DNA from: Sipunculus nudus
Taxonomy: Eukaryota; Annelida; Sipuncula; Golfingiida; Sipunculidae
Assembly (NCBI GenBank): GCA_026874595.1
Contig: CM049306.1
Span: forward strand, 83,230,142 to 83,294,141
Length of the DNA: 64,000 nt
Direction: 5' to 3'
Shown: in pieces, positions 13,401-28,400 of the stretch
Layout: each line of letters opens with the position of its first letter
How positions within the stretch are numbered: position 1 is the stretch's first letter
Notes under the pieces: generated by a model
Database searches by the model: none
What the model was told of the DNA's origin: nothing
What the model saw: only the letters and a program-made list of their open reading frames with translations
Translations under genes and position numbers: made by a program

Positions 13401-16400
13401 GTAATAAAAATTTGGAGAGTACTTTGTAATTTAACTTGTAACTACAGGTCCACTCCATGTTTGGTCCATGGAAGAGCTCCTGCTTTAACCTGTGGGTGAA
13501 CGTGGTGAACTTTGTGTGTCACATCGGGGAGAACGCGGATGTTCTCATGGCTTTATACGATGCCAAACAAAACGAGTATATCAGGTGAGTACATGCAACA
13601 CAAAAACCTCGTCACACTGGAGCTGTTATCTTGTGTGATTTTGACCAGGAATAAAAATGACAGGGCTATAGTGATTAAATATGCAGTCACATGTTATGAC
13701 ATATCTTACATGATCCCATAAAACTTAAGTATAAGACTATCACATTTACATAATAAGACCACCTGTTACTACCTGTAATTTGTCATGTTCCTTGTTGCTT
13801 CCTATAAAACCAAGAGAAGATTGTCCATGACTATAATATGACTAGTCCCCTGTAGTCTCATGATTGTCTTGTTACTTGTTGCTACCTTTAAAACCAACAT
13901 AAGACTATCCATGACTCTCTTGTGATAAGTCCTCTTCTGTCAAAAGACTAACTGTTTAGCCTATTGTCGGGCTATTGTTGTCACCCAAGCCATCCGTCTT
14001 TCAATCTGTCCGTCCAGCGTGTTAAAATTTCCTTGTGAGCGGGATATCTGGAAAAGAATTTACCCTAGGAATTTTATTTCTTTGGTGCTGATGGATAATA
14101 ACAAAATCTCGGTCAAGTTTGAAGATGGGTGACCTTGACTTATTTTTCAACATTTAAGAGCGAATAATAGAAAAAACTAAGAAGCTTATTTCTCAGGAAC
14201 TACTGGTTGGATTGTTTTAAAACATGCTATGATTATTGGCACTGATGGTCTGTAACTGCTGCATGAGTTTGGGGGCACCACCTCCAAAATCCTGATTTTA
14301 AAAGAATTTTTATCCCATTTTTCAAATTTTTGCCTTGTGAGCAGGGTATCTCCAAAAGTATTCAACACAGGAATTTCATTTCTTTGGTGTTGATACATAT
14401 CAACAAAATATCGATCAAGTTCAAAGATGGATTACCTTGACCTAATTCTCAAGGTCACAGAGCTTATAACAGAAAAATACTTAGGAGCTTATTTCTCAGG
14501 AATCACTGGATGGATTGTTTTGGAATGTGAAATGGTCATTGGCCTTGGACATTCTCTTAAGTGCTGCATGACTTACAAAGACTGGGGCCAGACTTACAAA
14601 TTTACTACATACCTTTCTAGTTCCAATTGAACAAGAAACATATATACAGAAATACATCCATGTTAGAACAAATATTACATGAATACTTGTTACTGTTACC
14701 ATCCATAAATACTGCTCTTTTGGCTGAGGGCTTATGTCAGCTTTTGCTGATATTCTAGTTGACCATTTGGTAGATGTTGTGCTGTTGTCAGGCCCACTGA
14801 TCACATGGACTTGTCATGTGACTTTATTGTGGTCGTTCATGACTTCCATTGATTGAGGGTCATATTATTCTGTATCTTGTCCTAATTCCTAATGTGACTT
14901 AGCACATTAGTCCAGGCTTATGCATTTACACTTTCACTTGGTATCTTAATAAATGTCCTCTTTAATTGACTTGTTATTGATTACAGTATGACTCAGTGTT
15001 ATGCAAACCATCTGCACAGTAGGCGCCCTGCAGAAGCTGTTAGGAAAATAAACATACACTTTAGATGGAATGTATTACTGTCTGCCAGTCCATTACTTTT
15101 AAGTGTTGCCATTTTAAGTTTTTATTGGAGAGATTATTTTGCAAAATCCACGCATATTTAATTAGGTCAGAGGTCACCAGACTACTTTGTGCTGTTGTCA
15201 CAATAAATTACGTAGAAAATGATGGATTTGAATGAAACATAACACAAATATTAACCAATATATTATCTCTTCCAAGTTTGATTTCTGGTAAAATCAAGCA
15301 TATTTAATGAGGTCAGAGGTCACAAACCATATAATGGGCGTATTATGCACCCTTACGGTGCTCTGGTTATACTTAGTTTTATTGATGGGTTGTATAACAG
15401 TATGGGAAGCGTCTGTCTGTATGCAGGGACTCTGTATGAAGTATCATGAAGCATACTGTGAGTGTCTACCAATAAAGTATCCCACCTGAGTTTGATACTA
15501 GGCAAAATTTGCAAATAATTAATCAAGTCAGAGGTCTCAAGACCTGTAGAGGGTGTCCTATGCCCTCTTTTGATGTTCTTGTTTAGGTTCTTGTCTGTCT
15601 CTGAAGAAAATTCTATAAAAAAGAGTATAATGTTCTTGTCATCCCAAAGCAAATGTTTACTGGTCTGTACAAGTATAAAAGTGGAACATTTGTCTCAATG
15701 TATTTATTGATTTTTATTATTTTATCAAACTTCATACTATTGATTGATGGTTTTCAGATGGAAACATAGACATCTATTTGTATAGTGTTCCTCTTTTACA
15801 GTTTAATTTTATTCAGTATCCCTATACTTGCCATTGGTTCATAATAATACTGTATATGCTTGAATACTAACTTTGTTTTGCAGTGAACATTATATAACCA
15901 AATGGGGAAACCAGGGAATGCCACGAGATGCCAACATAGAACTTCCACACAACCTCAACGTCCTCTTTACCGTAAGTTAATCACTCAGTTGTAAACTTTA
16001 TACTAGTCACAACTCTAAATTCTATAGCTAAATTTTATGTTTATTTTCAGGATATCTTTGCTTGTATCTGTTTAAAACTTTAATTCTAGATAAAGTACTT
16101 ACCTTAATGTTAGACACAAATATTAATTAACTCACTCTGTAATGCAGCGGAAGACGCTTAGAGATCAGATAGTGCTTGGCAGTTTAACAAGTATTACCTA
16201 TATTCATAGTTGGTATAATTTTTACAAATATAAAGAAAACTAACAAACCTGTAACAGGCATGTCCAGGCATCTTTAAGGCAACTCAGAACTACATTTAAC
16301 AAGATTATGTTTGCCCTTGTATGTACTCAATATAAGATGATAATCTTTAGCAATGAGTTGATTTTCTTGAATGCATTAAATTTTTTAGAACTATTTCTAT

Positions 16401-19400
16401 GGAATGCAAATGTTTCTTGTTTCTTTTAGGACCTTGGGTATAAAGATATGACCCTTGACAAAGTGTACTTAGTTTGCCACATAATTAGAATAGGTAAGTC
16501 TGTGACCATTGAAACTGTAGGAAAGCAGCATTGGGTTGAACTGAATATTATTTGTTCATTTGTATCTTCATAACACAAAGTATTAGAATAAAGCACCCAG
16601 TTTGTGAGCAGATAAAAGAATACTTCTATTTTATGTTGATGAGTGTATATTCAGCATCAACTGTTTTATCATATCTTCAGAGATTCAGCCATACATACAG
16701 CTGCAAACAGCTTATGATAACAAATTAAAATATATAATTTTCTTTTAAACGTACATGTAAAAATGGTTTCATTGCTGAAGAGATAACATGGGAGGTTTTC
16801 TGTTTTCACATGTTTCTGTTTATTTGTTAGATTATTTGTAGCATAATGCAAACACTACTCAAACAATTTCAACAGTCTTTGTGGAGGGATTGGACTTTGG
16901 ATATTAAAAAATGTTGCTAAATTTCCTTCTTGATCTACAAAGGAGGTGGATCTTGGATTGTGTTGCATGCTATTCTAGTTTAAGAAAATGTATTTGCAAG
17001 GTCTGCAGAATGCTAGTTAATAATATAATAAATACTAAGCCCTTTTACTGTACCATAATATTTTGATACATAGGAAGAATGAATGTCAAACTCAACGAAC
17101 ACAAAAAGCACACCAACACATGTCGGAGACCATTTGGAGTGGCAGGTAGGTGTATACCTTGAAAAAGCAGTTCCCAAGTAAAATATCCAGGGCATTTCAT
17201 TACTGTTACATAGCTTAACACTTTTGAACTTTATATTTATAGTGGTAAAGTTATTGATTTACTAGCTCTCAATCTTTATGGTAAAATTTCTTTAATGTAG
17301 GATTCAGTATACTCTATGTTGTGTTTTTAAGTACATAAATACTCAAAATCTCAACTGAAACATTCAGTAACTCTGAAATGTGAAGAAGAAATACTGACAG
17401 TACAAAAATAGTTCCTTTGCAGTTCACCTGAACAAAATCAGTTCAACTCTGAGCTCTAAAATAACTGATTGATTAATGAGTGATTAATGAGTGATTAACT
17501 CTGGACTCTAAAAATACTGTGCACATTGAGCCTCTCTTGTGACCTATATTTATACCATAGAATGATGAGGCAGAAATATTCCAGGTTGTTCTTTGCATTC
17601 CAGATTGCATTGTGGCAAGCTGTTGGTTAAAATATTGGCAAGGTTATAGCAGAAGTATCACTCACCTCACTCATATTCACAATAGTTGATTGTGCATTTT
17701 AACATATACAGTATGTCTAAAACCTTAAATTCCATATTAACGGTCATCTATTTTGCTTCAGTCTTGGACATCACAGACATCATGAAGGGAGCTGTAGAAC
17801 CAGATGAGACCAAGCAGTTCTTTGTGCCCTACATGGGCTGTGGAGAGAAAGATTCCATGGACTCAGCACTCAAGAAAGCCACGAGTGTCAAAGAAATAAC
17901 GCAGAAAGAACATCGGGGCCAGGGATTATGGGTATCAATGAAGAGGATCATTGGAGATGTCAAACAGGTAATGGCTTCAAGACATTTTCTGGTTAAAATG
18001 TCACTAGAAACATCCTATTGTTTATATCATTATCTCCCTTTGAGGTAAAGGAGTGTTACATTTGAAAAAAGGCATGAATATTTAATTCATGTTTCAGCTA
18101 CTTTTATACTGCCTCCTACTATCTCAGTAAACTTGAAACTTTTCAGCAATTCGGATAAAAATTATTTAAAATTTTGTTTTGTTGTATCAGTTCATGAAAA
18201 TTGTATTTAAATTTTATATTAATTATTGTTAAGAGTCATGGATAGCTATATTGTTATTTTTCAGAGCAGTTAATATAAGTTTTGATTCTATTTTGAGTCA
18301 TTAATTGGTGTTTTGATATAATGAGACATCCAGAGTTTGTTGCTTGTAAAATCAAGGGGTTACTAGTAAGAAGCAAGGCCTTACTATGTCATTATTTATC
18401 ATACATCAAGTATTTCTGTCTTTCAGGCCAGAAAAGAAAATGCTCATCTAGTCACAGTCATGACAGCAATAGCTAGGAAGATGGGATTTCCTGATGTTAT
18501 TATGCCAGGTTATTATCTAGATATACAGTAAAATAGATTTAAACATAAAATTAATATATATATCAACTAAGCTACAAGATCTATAAAAAATGAGTAAAGT
18601 AAATCCTTCAAATTACAACCACTTCAAAAAGTTGTAGTGCATTTTTGAGGTGTTTGTCTAAATGCTGTCTTATATAAAGAGCAAAAAAAAGATTTGGGAC
18701 TGTAAACAAGTGGTTGTTATTTTGGGGTGGTCACTAGAGAGAGATGTTTCATAGGGCAAAGTTTTTCTGTAATCAAAATTGCGTGATCTGTTTTACATGA
18801 ACCAGAGATGTAGTATATCTGTTTATAAAAAATCAGATTAATCCATTCAAATTAAAATAATGTAAAAGAAAAAACTTAGATTTACAGATTTCATTGATTA
18901 CATTATATGGCCAGTTATTCAAGGTTATGGAGCCAAAAGGTGTACTAATCTGAAACGCTCATTTGCTTCATGACAGGTGACATCCGCAATGACATTTATG
19001 TGACTTTGGCACAAGGAGAGTTCAAGAAAGGCAACAAGACTTCAGATAAGAATGTAGAGGTCACTATGACAGTGTGCAATGAGAAAGGAGAAGAATTACA
19101 GGTAATATGTAATATGGGGTTAATACAGAAAGCAAAAACACCCTGCAAAAGTCAAGGTTTTTAATTTTCAAAGTGTCATGCTACCAAAGCAAAAATCAGG
19201 GGAAACATGAAAAAATAATTGTTTTCTCTATCAAATAATTTATGCATAATTAAAAGTTGATGAGATGTTGTTCCTGTTCTGTGAAAAAGTAAATTGCATA
19301 ATGTGCATTCATACTTGAATAGAAATATTTATCTTGTTCCATGTTCTAGCCACCATCTTCAAGGTTAAATTAGGTGAAATATAAGATTTTGTTAACATAA

Positions 19401-22400
19401 TAACTTTTGAAGTACTGCATATTGTTTTTCCAAATTTGATACATACATTGGGTTAACCTAACTCTTGCTGGAGTTCTTAAACTGGTGACCTGCACAGGAA
19501 GTGTTATTTACAGGGAGTGACCCAGTATTTCTGTGTTTTATCTATAGAATGTTGTGAGTGAAGGGGCTGGAGGAAACATGGTGTCCACCTACAAATCCAT
19601 AATCTACTACCAGTGTGACCGTCCAAAGTGGTTTGAGACTGTCAAGGTAAATTTGGTTAAAACTGGTGTTTCTACAACTTTTAAATAATTGTGTGCATTA
19701 CCATTTGATAGGGTTGTTGCAAGAATGGATTTTTTCCCCTCACTGTTTAATTTTTAGGATAATATTTGATAACTTAATTTCAAACGACACATAGGTTGGT
19801 CCAGAGGATAAACTGTGCAAAGCATTTGGTTCAGATATTAAAAAATGAAGCTAAAGAAAGTTAATTTAACCTGTTCATTTAGAATTGTAAGGGGGCATAT
19901 TAAAAGCTGGTCAGATTATCACTACCATACATATGTGGCCTTCGTAGCTTGGTGGTCGTAAATACAAGTCTATGTTTGAGCATCCCAGAAAAAATACAAA
20001 ATACACAGAAATTGCCAGATTCTTCAGGAACGGCTGGATGGATTGTCATATTTGGTGTGCTTATGGGTCTTGATGAATTTGAGCTAATATGCATGAACTA
20101 TGATGCCACTTACTTTATCTTAATTAGTTTCCTGTAAGCATCATGACCTATGGGTCACTTGTACAACATTGATGTGTTTACTTAAAGGTTGTAGATAGAG
20201 CAGCTCATACAGCAAGAAGTGTCCTTACCTTAACAGTAATTACCCAGAGTTCATTAATCTGTTGGCAGATTAGACCAAAATCACATGTATTCTATAGAAA
20301 AGGTAGGTGAATAACTGGCTTTAAAAAACTTTCACTTATGGATTCTTTATCTCTAACAGGTGGCAGTTCCTATTGAAGATTGCTACACATCCCACCTCAA
20401 GTTCACTTTCAAACACCGCTCTTCCACGGAGGGTAAATGTTTGTGTCAACCTTTATTATATTAGCTTGCTGCGTGCTCTCTGCATGGAATCTACCACTCA
20501 GCTCACTCACTGTTCAGGATCTGGTAACATTTGGATAAGTCTGTTCCACCAGGTGGTGCCCATGGAAGTTGGGGATTATTCTCATTGGCTTAAATATTAT
20601 CAAACAGTTTTACATGAAGGTTGAAGGTCCTGAACCTGATTAAGGTTAAGGTCACAGGTCATGTGCTATAACAACTATATTCAAAAGCTGCTGATTGGTT
20701 GTTTAGTGTCATGAATATTCTAAAATTATAACTTTCAAAGTGAGGCTGGCAAACCATGGTTCACAGCACGTCTCCAGGCAACAAGATTCAGAAGAAGAGA
20801 AAGTTTTAAACAATAAAAGTTGGTTTTTGTCATGAAGTTTCTCATCCCATATTAGGCCTTTGGTTCCTCACCAACTTTCATGTCAAACTGTTGCGATATT
20901 GTAAAAATAGACTGTCTTCTCAAGTTTTGATTATATTGCATTGCTAAAATACTTTGCAAGGTATTGTTTTGGTTTTATTTTATTCCTCATTCTTTTATTA
21001 CAACTTGCCTTCTGGAATTAGTCTGCCAATTGGTGAAGATATTGCCAAATTTCAAAGGGCACCCCACCATGGAACAGACTTTAACAATGGTTAGCTCCTA
21101 CTAGTGTACATGTACACAAAGGGTTAGTGCCCCCTGTCCCATATCACCAGTTGTTTCCTACATAATATTAGGTATGCCAGAATAAAACCTTCAGGTATAC
21201 TTTTATAGAAACACACATAGTGTATCTCCGGGTATTCATACATTTTCTGACTGGTAAATGGCAAGTTTACTTTCACTTACATTGTTATGTCTTAAACTGT
21301 TTCATTATCACTGCATGTGAACTCAGACATATAATTAATACTAGTTAATGTATAGGGTTATTGGTTAAGGTAGATATGAAGTTAATAAATCTGTTCTCAA
21401 GCACCAGAGATGTAATGTAGTACCTTTGAACAAGATAATTGTTAATTACGGTAACTCCTGCATTTGCTTCTCAGCGCTATCTAGTATTCAGACATTGAAA
21501 GATTTTGAAATATAAAATATCTGTATATTTAATTAAACATTAACTTAAATCATATTTCAGCGTAATGCAGTGAAATGTCAGGTATTCTGGTTGGCAATCA
21601 ACTCAATTGTATAAGAACATACAATGGAATTATCCAGTTTTAATGCCTTACTCAAAGGTCATGTGTTTCCTTAAATTAACACAAGATGGCACTGATATGC
21701 AATAGCAGTTTACCATAACTAATAATGAATACAACTGAGATAACCCATACTTGAATGGTCACATCATCACACAGTGCATGGTTCAGTACACTAAGAGTAC
21801 AAAGTTTTAATGCACCAGTCGTTACTTAGGATGTACATTTTAAAACTTCAGGCATGGACAGATGAATGTGACACTTCATCTTTCACTGTATTCTTCATGT
21901 TTCCCTTCTCACTGAGATATTTTGTCCATAACCTGCTAGAATTATCTCACAAGGCCACACCAAAAAAATATTATTTTTTTTCTACAGATTTGCTGCTCCA
22001 GTTTTTCATGTTTCTTTTTGCAAGTTAGGGCTTGATCCTTGGTATTGTTGCAAATTTGTGCTCTTGTTTTGATAAGTTCAAAGAATTCTGTATGGTATAG
22101 AAAAAGGACCAAATTTTTATTGATTATGTGCACTATTTAAAAAAATTGAAGATAATTCTTGTATTTTTCCTAGCAAGCTTGAAAACTTTCATGTATTGTA
22201 AATTGACCAGAATATTTTATTTCTTTTAAAACATTTGTGGCCTCCCATCAATTATTGTTTCCTCAGAGTCTTTAGAACAATTTTTTTTGGTGTGGCCTAA
22301 GCAAATGATAAAGATTCAGAGGCCTTTATACTTGCACTGTAATACATGACTGTAATTGTTAATATCTCAAGAAACTTTACTGTTGCTTATAGCGTAGTTC

Positions 22401-25400
22401 AATTTAAGTCAGCTGAGGTTCTGTGTATATTTATCTTCTAGGGCTGTAATGAACACTAGTACACTGATTTATCATGATACAAACTGCCATAGAGTGTTAG
22501 GTAGATGTCCATGTATCAAAGCATTGAAGATTCTGTGGTTGTCTTTTTGTTCGCTAGGGTTTTTAATATGTGATATTCACGACAGGGAAATTATCGTGTA
22601 AATAAAACCCTCATGAATAAGATTCCCCTTTGTCAAAGGGATGTCTTAAAGTAAAATATTGATATATTAATAGATCTTGCTTGTTACTCGTGAATCTAAG
22701 ACTTCTATAATGAGTGATATCAAATCTTTTATATAATGTGCTGATAATGAACAAGAATTTCCATTTGTTCGATTCTGCCTTGAGTCTTTGTCCAAGTTTA
22801 ATGATTTGCCTACAGATTATTTAATTTAAGTAAATCATGTTATTTTTATTAGATATACTTTGTGTAGTTTACAATATGCACAAGTTGCCAAAACATAACC
22901 CTCATGAAACAATGATAATGTGAAAAATCACAAAATTTTAACCCTGCAAATATTAAGCCGACTACATTATACTATTAGCTGATGGAAAGTGACATTGTAC
23001 ATCTGATAGTCACTTGGTGTCATAAGATGCATGTAAAGTTAAAAGTCATTGGTCAGGAAAGAGTCGAACTGCTTATAATTGGCTAATCACATCCTACACA
23101 AACCAGCAGAAGAGGTTTTTATGGATGCATTTTGTGATGCCTTCCTGAAGCATATGGATGAATATATCAGACTTGATTGATGAGCAAATATTGGAATTTT
23201 CATGGAATCTATACTATAATACTCCTTATATTATTTGTATCATGACCTGAAGTGTCATGATACTGAACAAGTGAAATAATATATATCATTACAGCCCTAT
23301 TATTTGTCTGTCCAGTGGCCTTATTATAGTATTTCTGTGACTTCAACAGAATAACTTAGGTAACTCCTAGAGCTTAAACTTCTAATTTTTTATTGGATTA
23401 TTTAGTACTGCATAATCCTACATGTCTTCAAAATGTTTTGACATGGTATGATATTTAGTAATTAAAACAATTTAACAGTTCTGGACATATAACAAGAAAA
23501 ATTAGTATGGCATATCTTCAGATATCCCTTTTTGTAAATTTGTTTAGTAGTACTTATCCCTAGTTATATATATACCCTGGTAGATTTGTATTTATAGATA
23601 TTTATAGATACAGATATTATTTCCTACTTTTCCTAGCTTTGCATATATAACAATAAATAATTATAATTATCCAATTAAACCTGTTATATTTTAAAACGCA
23701 AACTTACACTAAGGTTCTTTAGCAGTAGACCTACTTAATCTTCTTTATTCCCATATGTTATACACGTTGTTTTGTTTAGTATATTTATTTTTATGTGTCA
23801 TCTCTTTACCGTGACAGCCAAAGACAGAAGTGAGAAGCCTTTTGCTCTTGCGTATGTTAAACTCCTGCAGGAGAATGGAACTACCCTCCGCGACAAAGCC
23901 CATGATCTGCTAGTTTATAAGGTGAGGGACAAATAAAGTCGGAGTGTCTGACACGCCCAACCCCCCCCCCCCCCGCCAATTTCAGCTTATGGAATCCCCC
24001 TCCCAAAAATTCTATATCTGCCCTAGCTATTTACATATAATGTTTGTTATTGAATGTTGTTTAAAGGCATGACAATTTAAATGCTGACTTGACTGCTTTA
24101 CCACTGGGCTATCTAAGTATTGAATCTTTGTCGAGAATTAACACTATTTAGTCACTTGATTGTGTTCCAATGGTGAAAGGTGTTCTACAGGTACACTAAA
24201 TAATTATCCCCCGCCACAGCAGATCATGAGGTGTAGTGATCAGCTCTGTCAGTCTGTCTGTCCATCTGCCCATAAACAGTTGTTCTGCAATGCAATATCT
24301 TGAAAAATTTTACACAGATCTACTTGTAATTGTAGTAACAGGTGCATCTCATGGGTCTTCAGAACTGATTAGCATTCTGTCACATCTCAGTTATTTTTTA
24401 AATTATTCTATGAGTTTTTCAAGTTTGATTTTTATATTTCATATGTCATACAATATCTCTAAAGGTGTTATTGGGATCCACCTCTGATCAGTAAGGCATG
24501 TTTATCTTATTAGTCTCCTTGCCTGATTTGATTAATATGCATTCTCGGTTAACTTTGTCCAATTTCTCCATTAAATCTGACAAATTACATATTTCTCACA
24601 TTGCCTTTCCGTGGGGGATCCAGTCCTGTGGAGAGTTTCAAATTATATACAGGCATTGTTCAATTAGGTTTACATTAAGATTGCAGGACACTGTCATTTA
24701 TACATGTAGTCAAGAGCTGTTTATCAATGCAGACTGGATAACGGAGAATATCACACAGATTCCAGTAAGATCTTATTATCAAAACTTACTCTTCTGATAA
24801 ATGTCCTCAGTATGATGGTAAGAAATCTGAAGATGGAGCCTTGTACTTGAAATGTCCATCAACGCGGGCCGAGCTGGAGAGGAAGAGCACAGGAGGTATA
24901 CCTATCCACAAGATGCACATCGGTCACGGACCGTACTCGCTCAACCAGAGTGACAGCTTTGAGATTGACACCCTGGTCTGCTCAACTAAACTCACACATA
25001 ACGGTAAATACAGTGTACTGCTTTCTTTGTTTATAATAATTGATAATTTTTTTCAAATTATAAACTTTAAATTATTTTACATGGATTGTACAACAAATTT
25101 TAATAACTAATACGAGGCACTCTCCATGGCTATGATGGTGGCATTTAGAAGTGTTTAGAGGTGGAGGAAGGACCGGAGAAAACCACCAACCTTGGACAGG
25201 GCACTACAACCCACTCTACCCGCGACTCCAGTGATCGAACCCAGGTACCCAGCGGAGAGAGCCGAGCATTTAAACCCTGAAAAATATGATAATATTTCTA
25301 CCATAGGGTTGGATGTAGCATTTTGGTTAAGTTGTTGGACTAAGGAGTTTAAGGTCCTTGGTTCAATCCTTAACACTTCTGCTTAGATAAAAAGGTTAAA

Positions 25401-28400
25401 ATCTCGAAAGAACCTCAGAGAATGTGAAATATAAATGATTCCCAAACCTGTAGAAGTAAACAGTATAAAATAAGGTCCCAAACAGTCAAGTGATAACACA
25501 CTTCATAAAGCAGGATCTCTTCACTGCTTGGCTAATAGGCTGGGTTGCAGTGGCTTGTCCAAGGCCGGTGGTTTTTGCTGGGTCCTCTGGGTTCTGCCAC
25601 CTCTACCTGCTACCAAAAGCCAATATCTGAGCCATGGAGAATCCCCTTATTAGTATAACTATTTATGCAGTATGTGTAAAGCAAATCGTTTAAATAATAC
25701 CATTACATATATGTAAAGTGATATGACTTGATGCAGTGCATATAATGAGTGCTGTTTAAACAATAAATTTATTTATTTATTTATAATCCAGAGGGCTTAA
25801 TTAATAAACATAAGGTGTATTATGCATGTTACCTCCAATCTCATTTAGTAACAGTGCCAGTGGGGTTTAACTAAATTTTTATCCAAACTAAATCAAAGAA
25901 AATAAGTGTAGAAATAGGAGAAGTTTCACTTTGATAATTATACTCATATTGTATAATTAAAGCCGTCTTGTTAAGTAGAGCTGTAAACCTTTGATATAAG
26001 CTTACTGTGATGTGGATGTTTTACTGCTACAGAGGATCTAATGGGATTGTTGAAGTGGAGAGAAAACCCCAGCAGTCTCAAGAACCATCTGACAGCCATC
26101 ATGCAGGTCGATGGAGAGGATGTTGTCAAGGTAACCAAACAGTATCATGTCATATAGTCATTCAGATCATCAGCATAATTTAATGTACACTTAAAAATGT
26201 CATCACTCTGCCAGATTCTTTGGAAATCCATTCATTATATATAAGTAAACCCCATTTTATTCTGTTGCATCAAGGGTTGCCCATCAGTTTATAGCGCAGC
26301 TGTGAGTCATCATCACAAAGTCATATAGGTCTCACGGCAACAGGTATGAAATTTTGTTATGGGCAGACCCCCTTTATATACCTGAAAATGGGTTATTGTG
26401 ACCTCATTTTTCAAGCAATGGAAGGAAAACAAATATTTATTCAAACATGCCCCATATAAAAATATTTGTTTTTTTGAGTCCTAGACTGATAATATGTCAG
26501 TGTTGCTAATGCTTAAGCTGTCATTAAACTTTTTTTATTTAAACTGTACATAATAGTGCTGTTTGAAGGGCTCTTCTGTGTTTTTGTGTAACAGTTTCTT
26601 CAGGACATCTTGGATGCACTGTTTAACATTCTCATGGAAAACTCAGACTGTGATAACTACGACAATCTGGTTTTTGATGCACTGGTAAGTTACTTTTCAT
26701 TTAAATTTAATATAAATTGTCATCCCCACGAAAGAATAATGGCTTAAAGTATCCATTAACTTTAAATATTACACCTTATTACTGGGAATCATTAATTAAA
26801 TTGGGATTGAGGCCACTTTTGTAGAATCAAACTGGAAAATAGTAACTAAACTTTAATTATAAATAGTCGCTACATGATCTGCAGTGCTAAATACATAGAC
26901 CAGGATATTGGTTTCATGTTCCTTTGATCTGAATATGCCTGTAAAGCGCAGAATGCTTTTTGTCTTCATTGTACGTAGAGGTAGTTTGATTATTGCAACT
27001 AAAAGGCAGTTCTATTTTATAATTGAAATATAATTTTTAAATTTTTAACCAAATAATTTTTAATATGTGTTTATTTAATTTTCTATATAGGTGTTAACAC
27101 CAGTTTAAGATGTCACGCTCTCTGAACACCATACTTGTATTACTGACTGACTTTGCTTACTTTTCCAGATCAACCTGATTGGCCTGATCTCAGACAGAAA
27201 ATACCATCAGTTCAGACCTGTCCTGGACGTGTACATCGAAGAAAACTTCAGTGCAACACTTGCTTATAAGTAAGGCTCGTACTGGCATATTGTGAAAATG
27301 TAATTGGTAAAACAATGAAAAGAGCATTAAAAATAATACTGTTTAATACTAATAAATTCTGGGCAGATATATACAGTTCATTATTAAGTGTAAAATACAG
27401 CCAACTGACATATATATTGGAATATGTACATTAGTATAAGATATGTAACAGAACCAGGTTAATACAGCAATATCATATCTTTACATGTACAAATGGTTAC
27501 ATATTTTATAATAATTCTTGGTTTCTTACTAGTATATATTTTTGGAAAACGGCATATGTTTTATAGTTTTATTTACTGATATACTGTACAGATATGTATA
27601 TATATTTGGAAAATGGCAAATATTCATAGTTCTATTTACTCATCTTTTATACAGATCTGTGCCCCTTGTGGTAAAACATTCATGATTTTCAAAAATATTT
27701 AATCATGATTGCACATGAAAATCTATACTGTAATTTATTATCTGAAAACATGCATGTATCGACTAAGTTTGTCTTTTCTCAGGTACAGGAAATTTTGTTT
27801 TTATTTGTAGTAAGCTGATGGTGGCCTTGAAGTACTACATCGAGAATGTCACAGAGAGGGTGAAAAGTGAATCCCTGCTCAAAGCCATGAAGTCGTTGGA
27901 GTACATCTTCAAGTTTATTATTAAGTCCAGGGTTCTCTTTGCTGCGTAAGTTTCTCAAAGTGTGCTACTCCTCAGTTAATATGAACTTAAATCCAATTAA
28001 CTTGATTCTGGTGATTATTTGATGGACAAACATTTATTGTATCCCAAGACAAAGTGGGGATACTATGGATTAAGGACGGTCGTGCCGCCGCCACAGAGAT
28101 TTCGTTTGGACGCGATAACTCAAAAAATATTTTATGGATCTTTACCAAACTTGACATGTGCATAGATATGGGTGAGAGGACGAAGCCTGTATAAAATGGG
28201 GTCATGACCTTTAATAGGAGAATGACCTTGGCCTTGAATAGGTCCATTTTGGGTGAAAATCACACAAATTCTTAAATATCTCAAGAAATCTTGCATAGAT
28301 TGATCTAAAAATCAAGGTGACCGAAGATCTTGGATAGTGTTGTCATGTACCGGAAACTGGTGGCGCCTTCTGTTATCCTTTTCTGGTTTTTGTGCTGTTT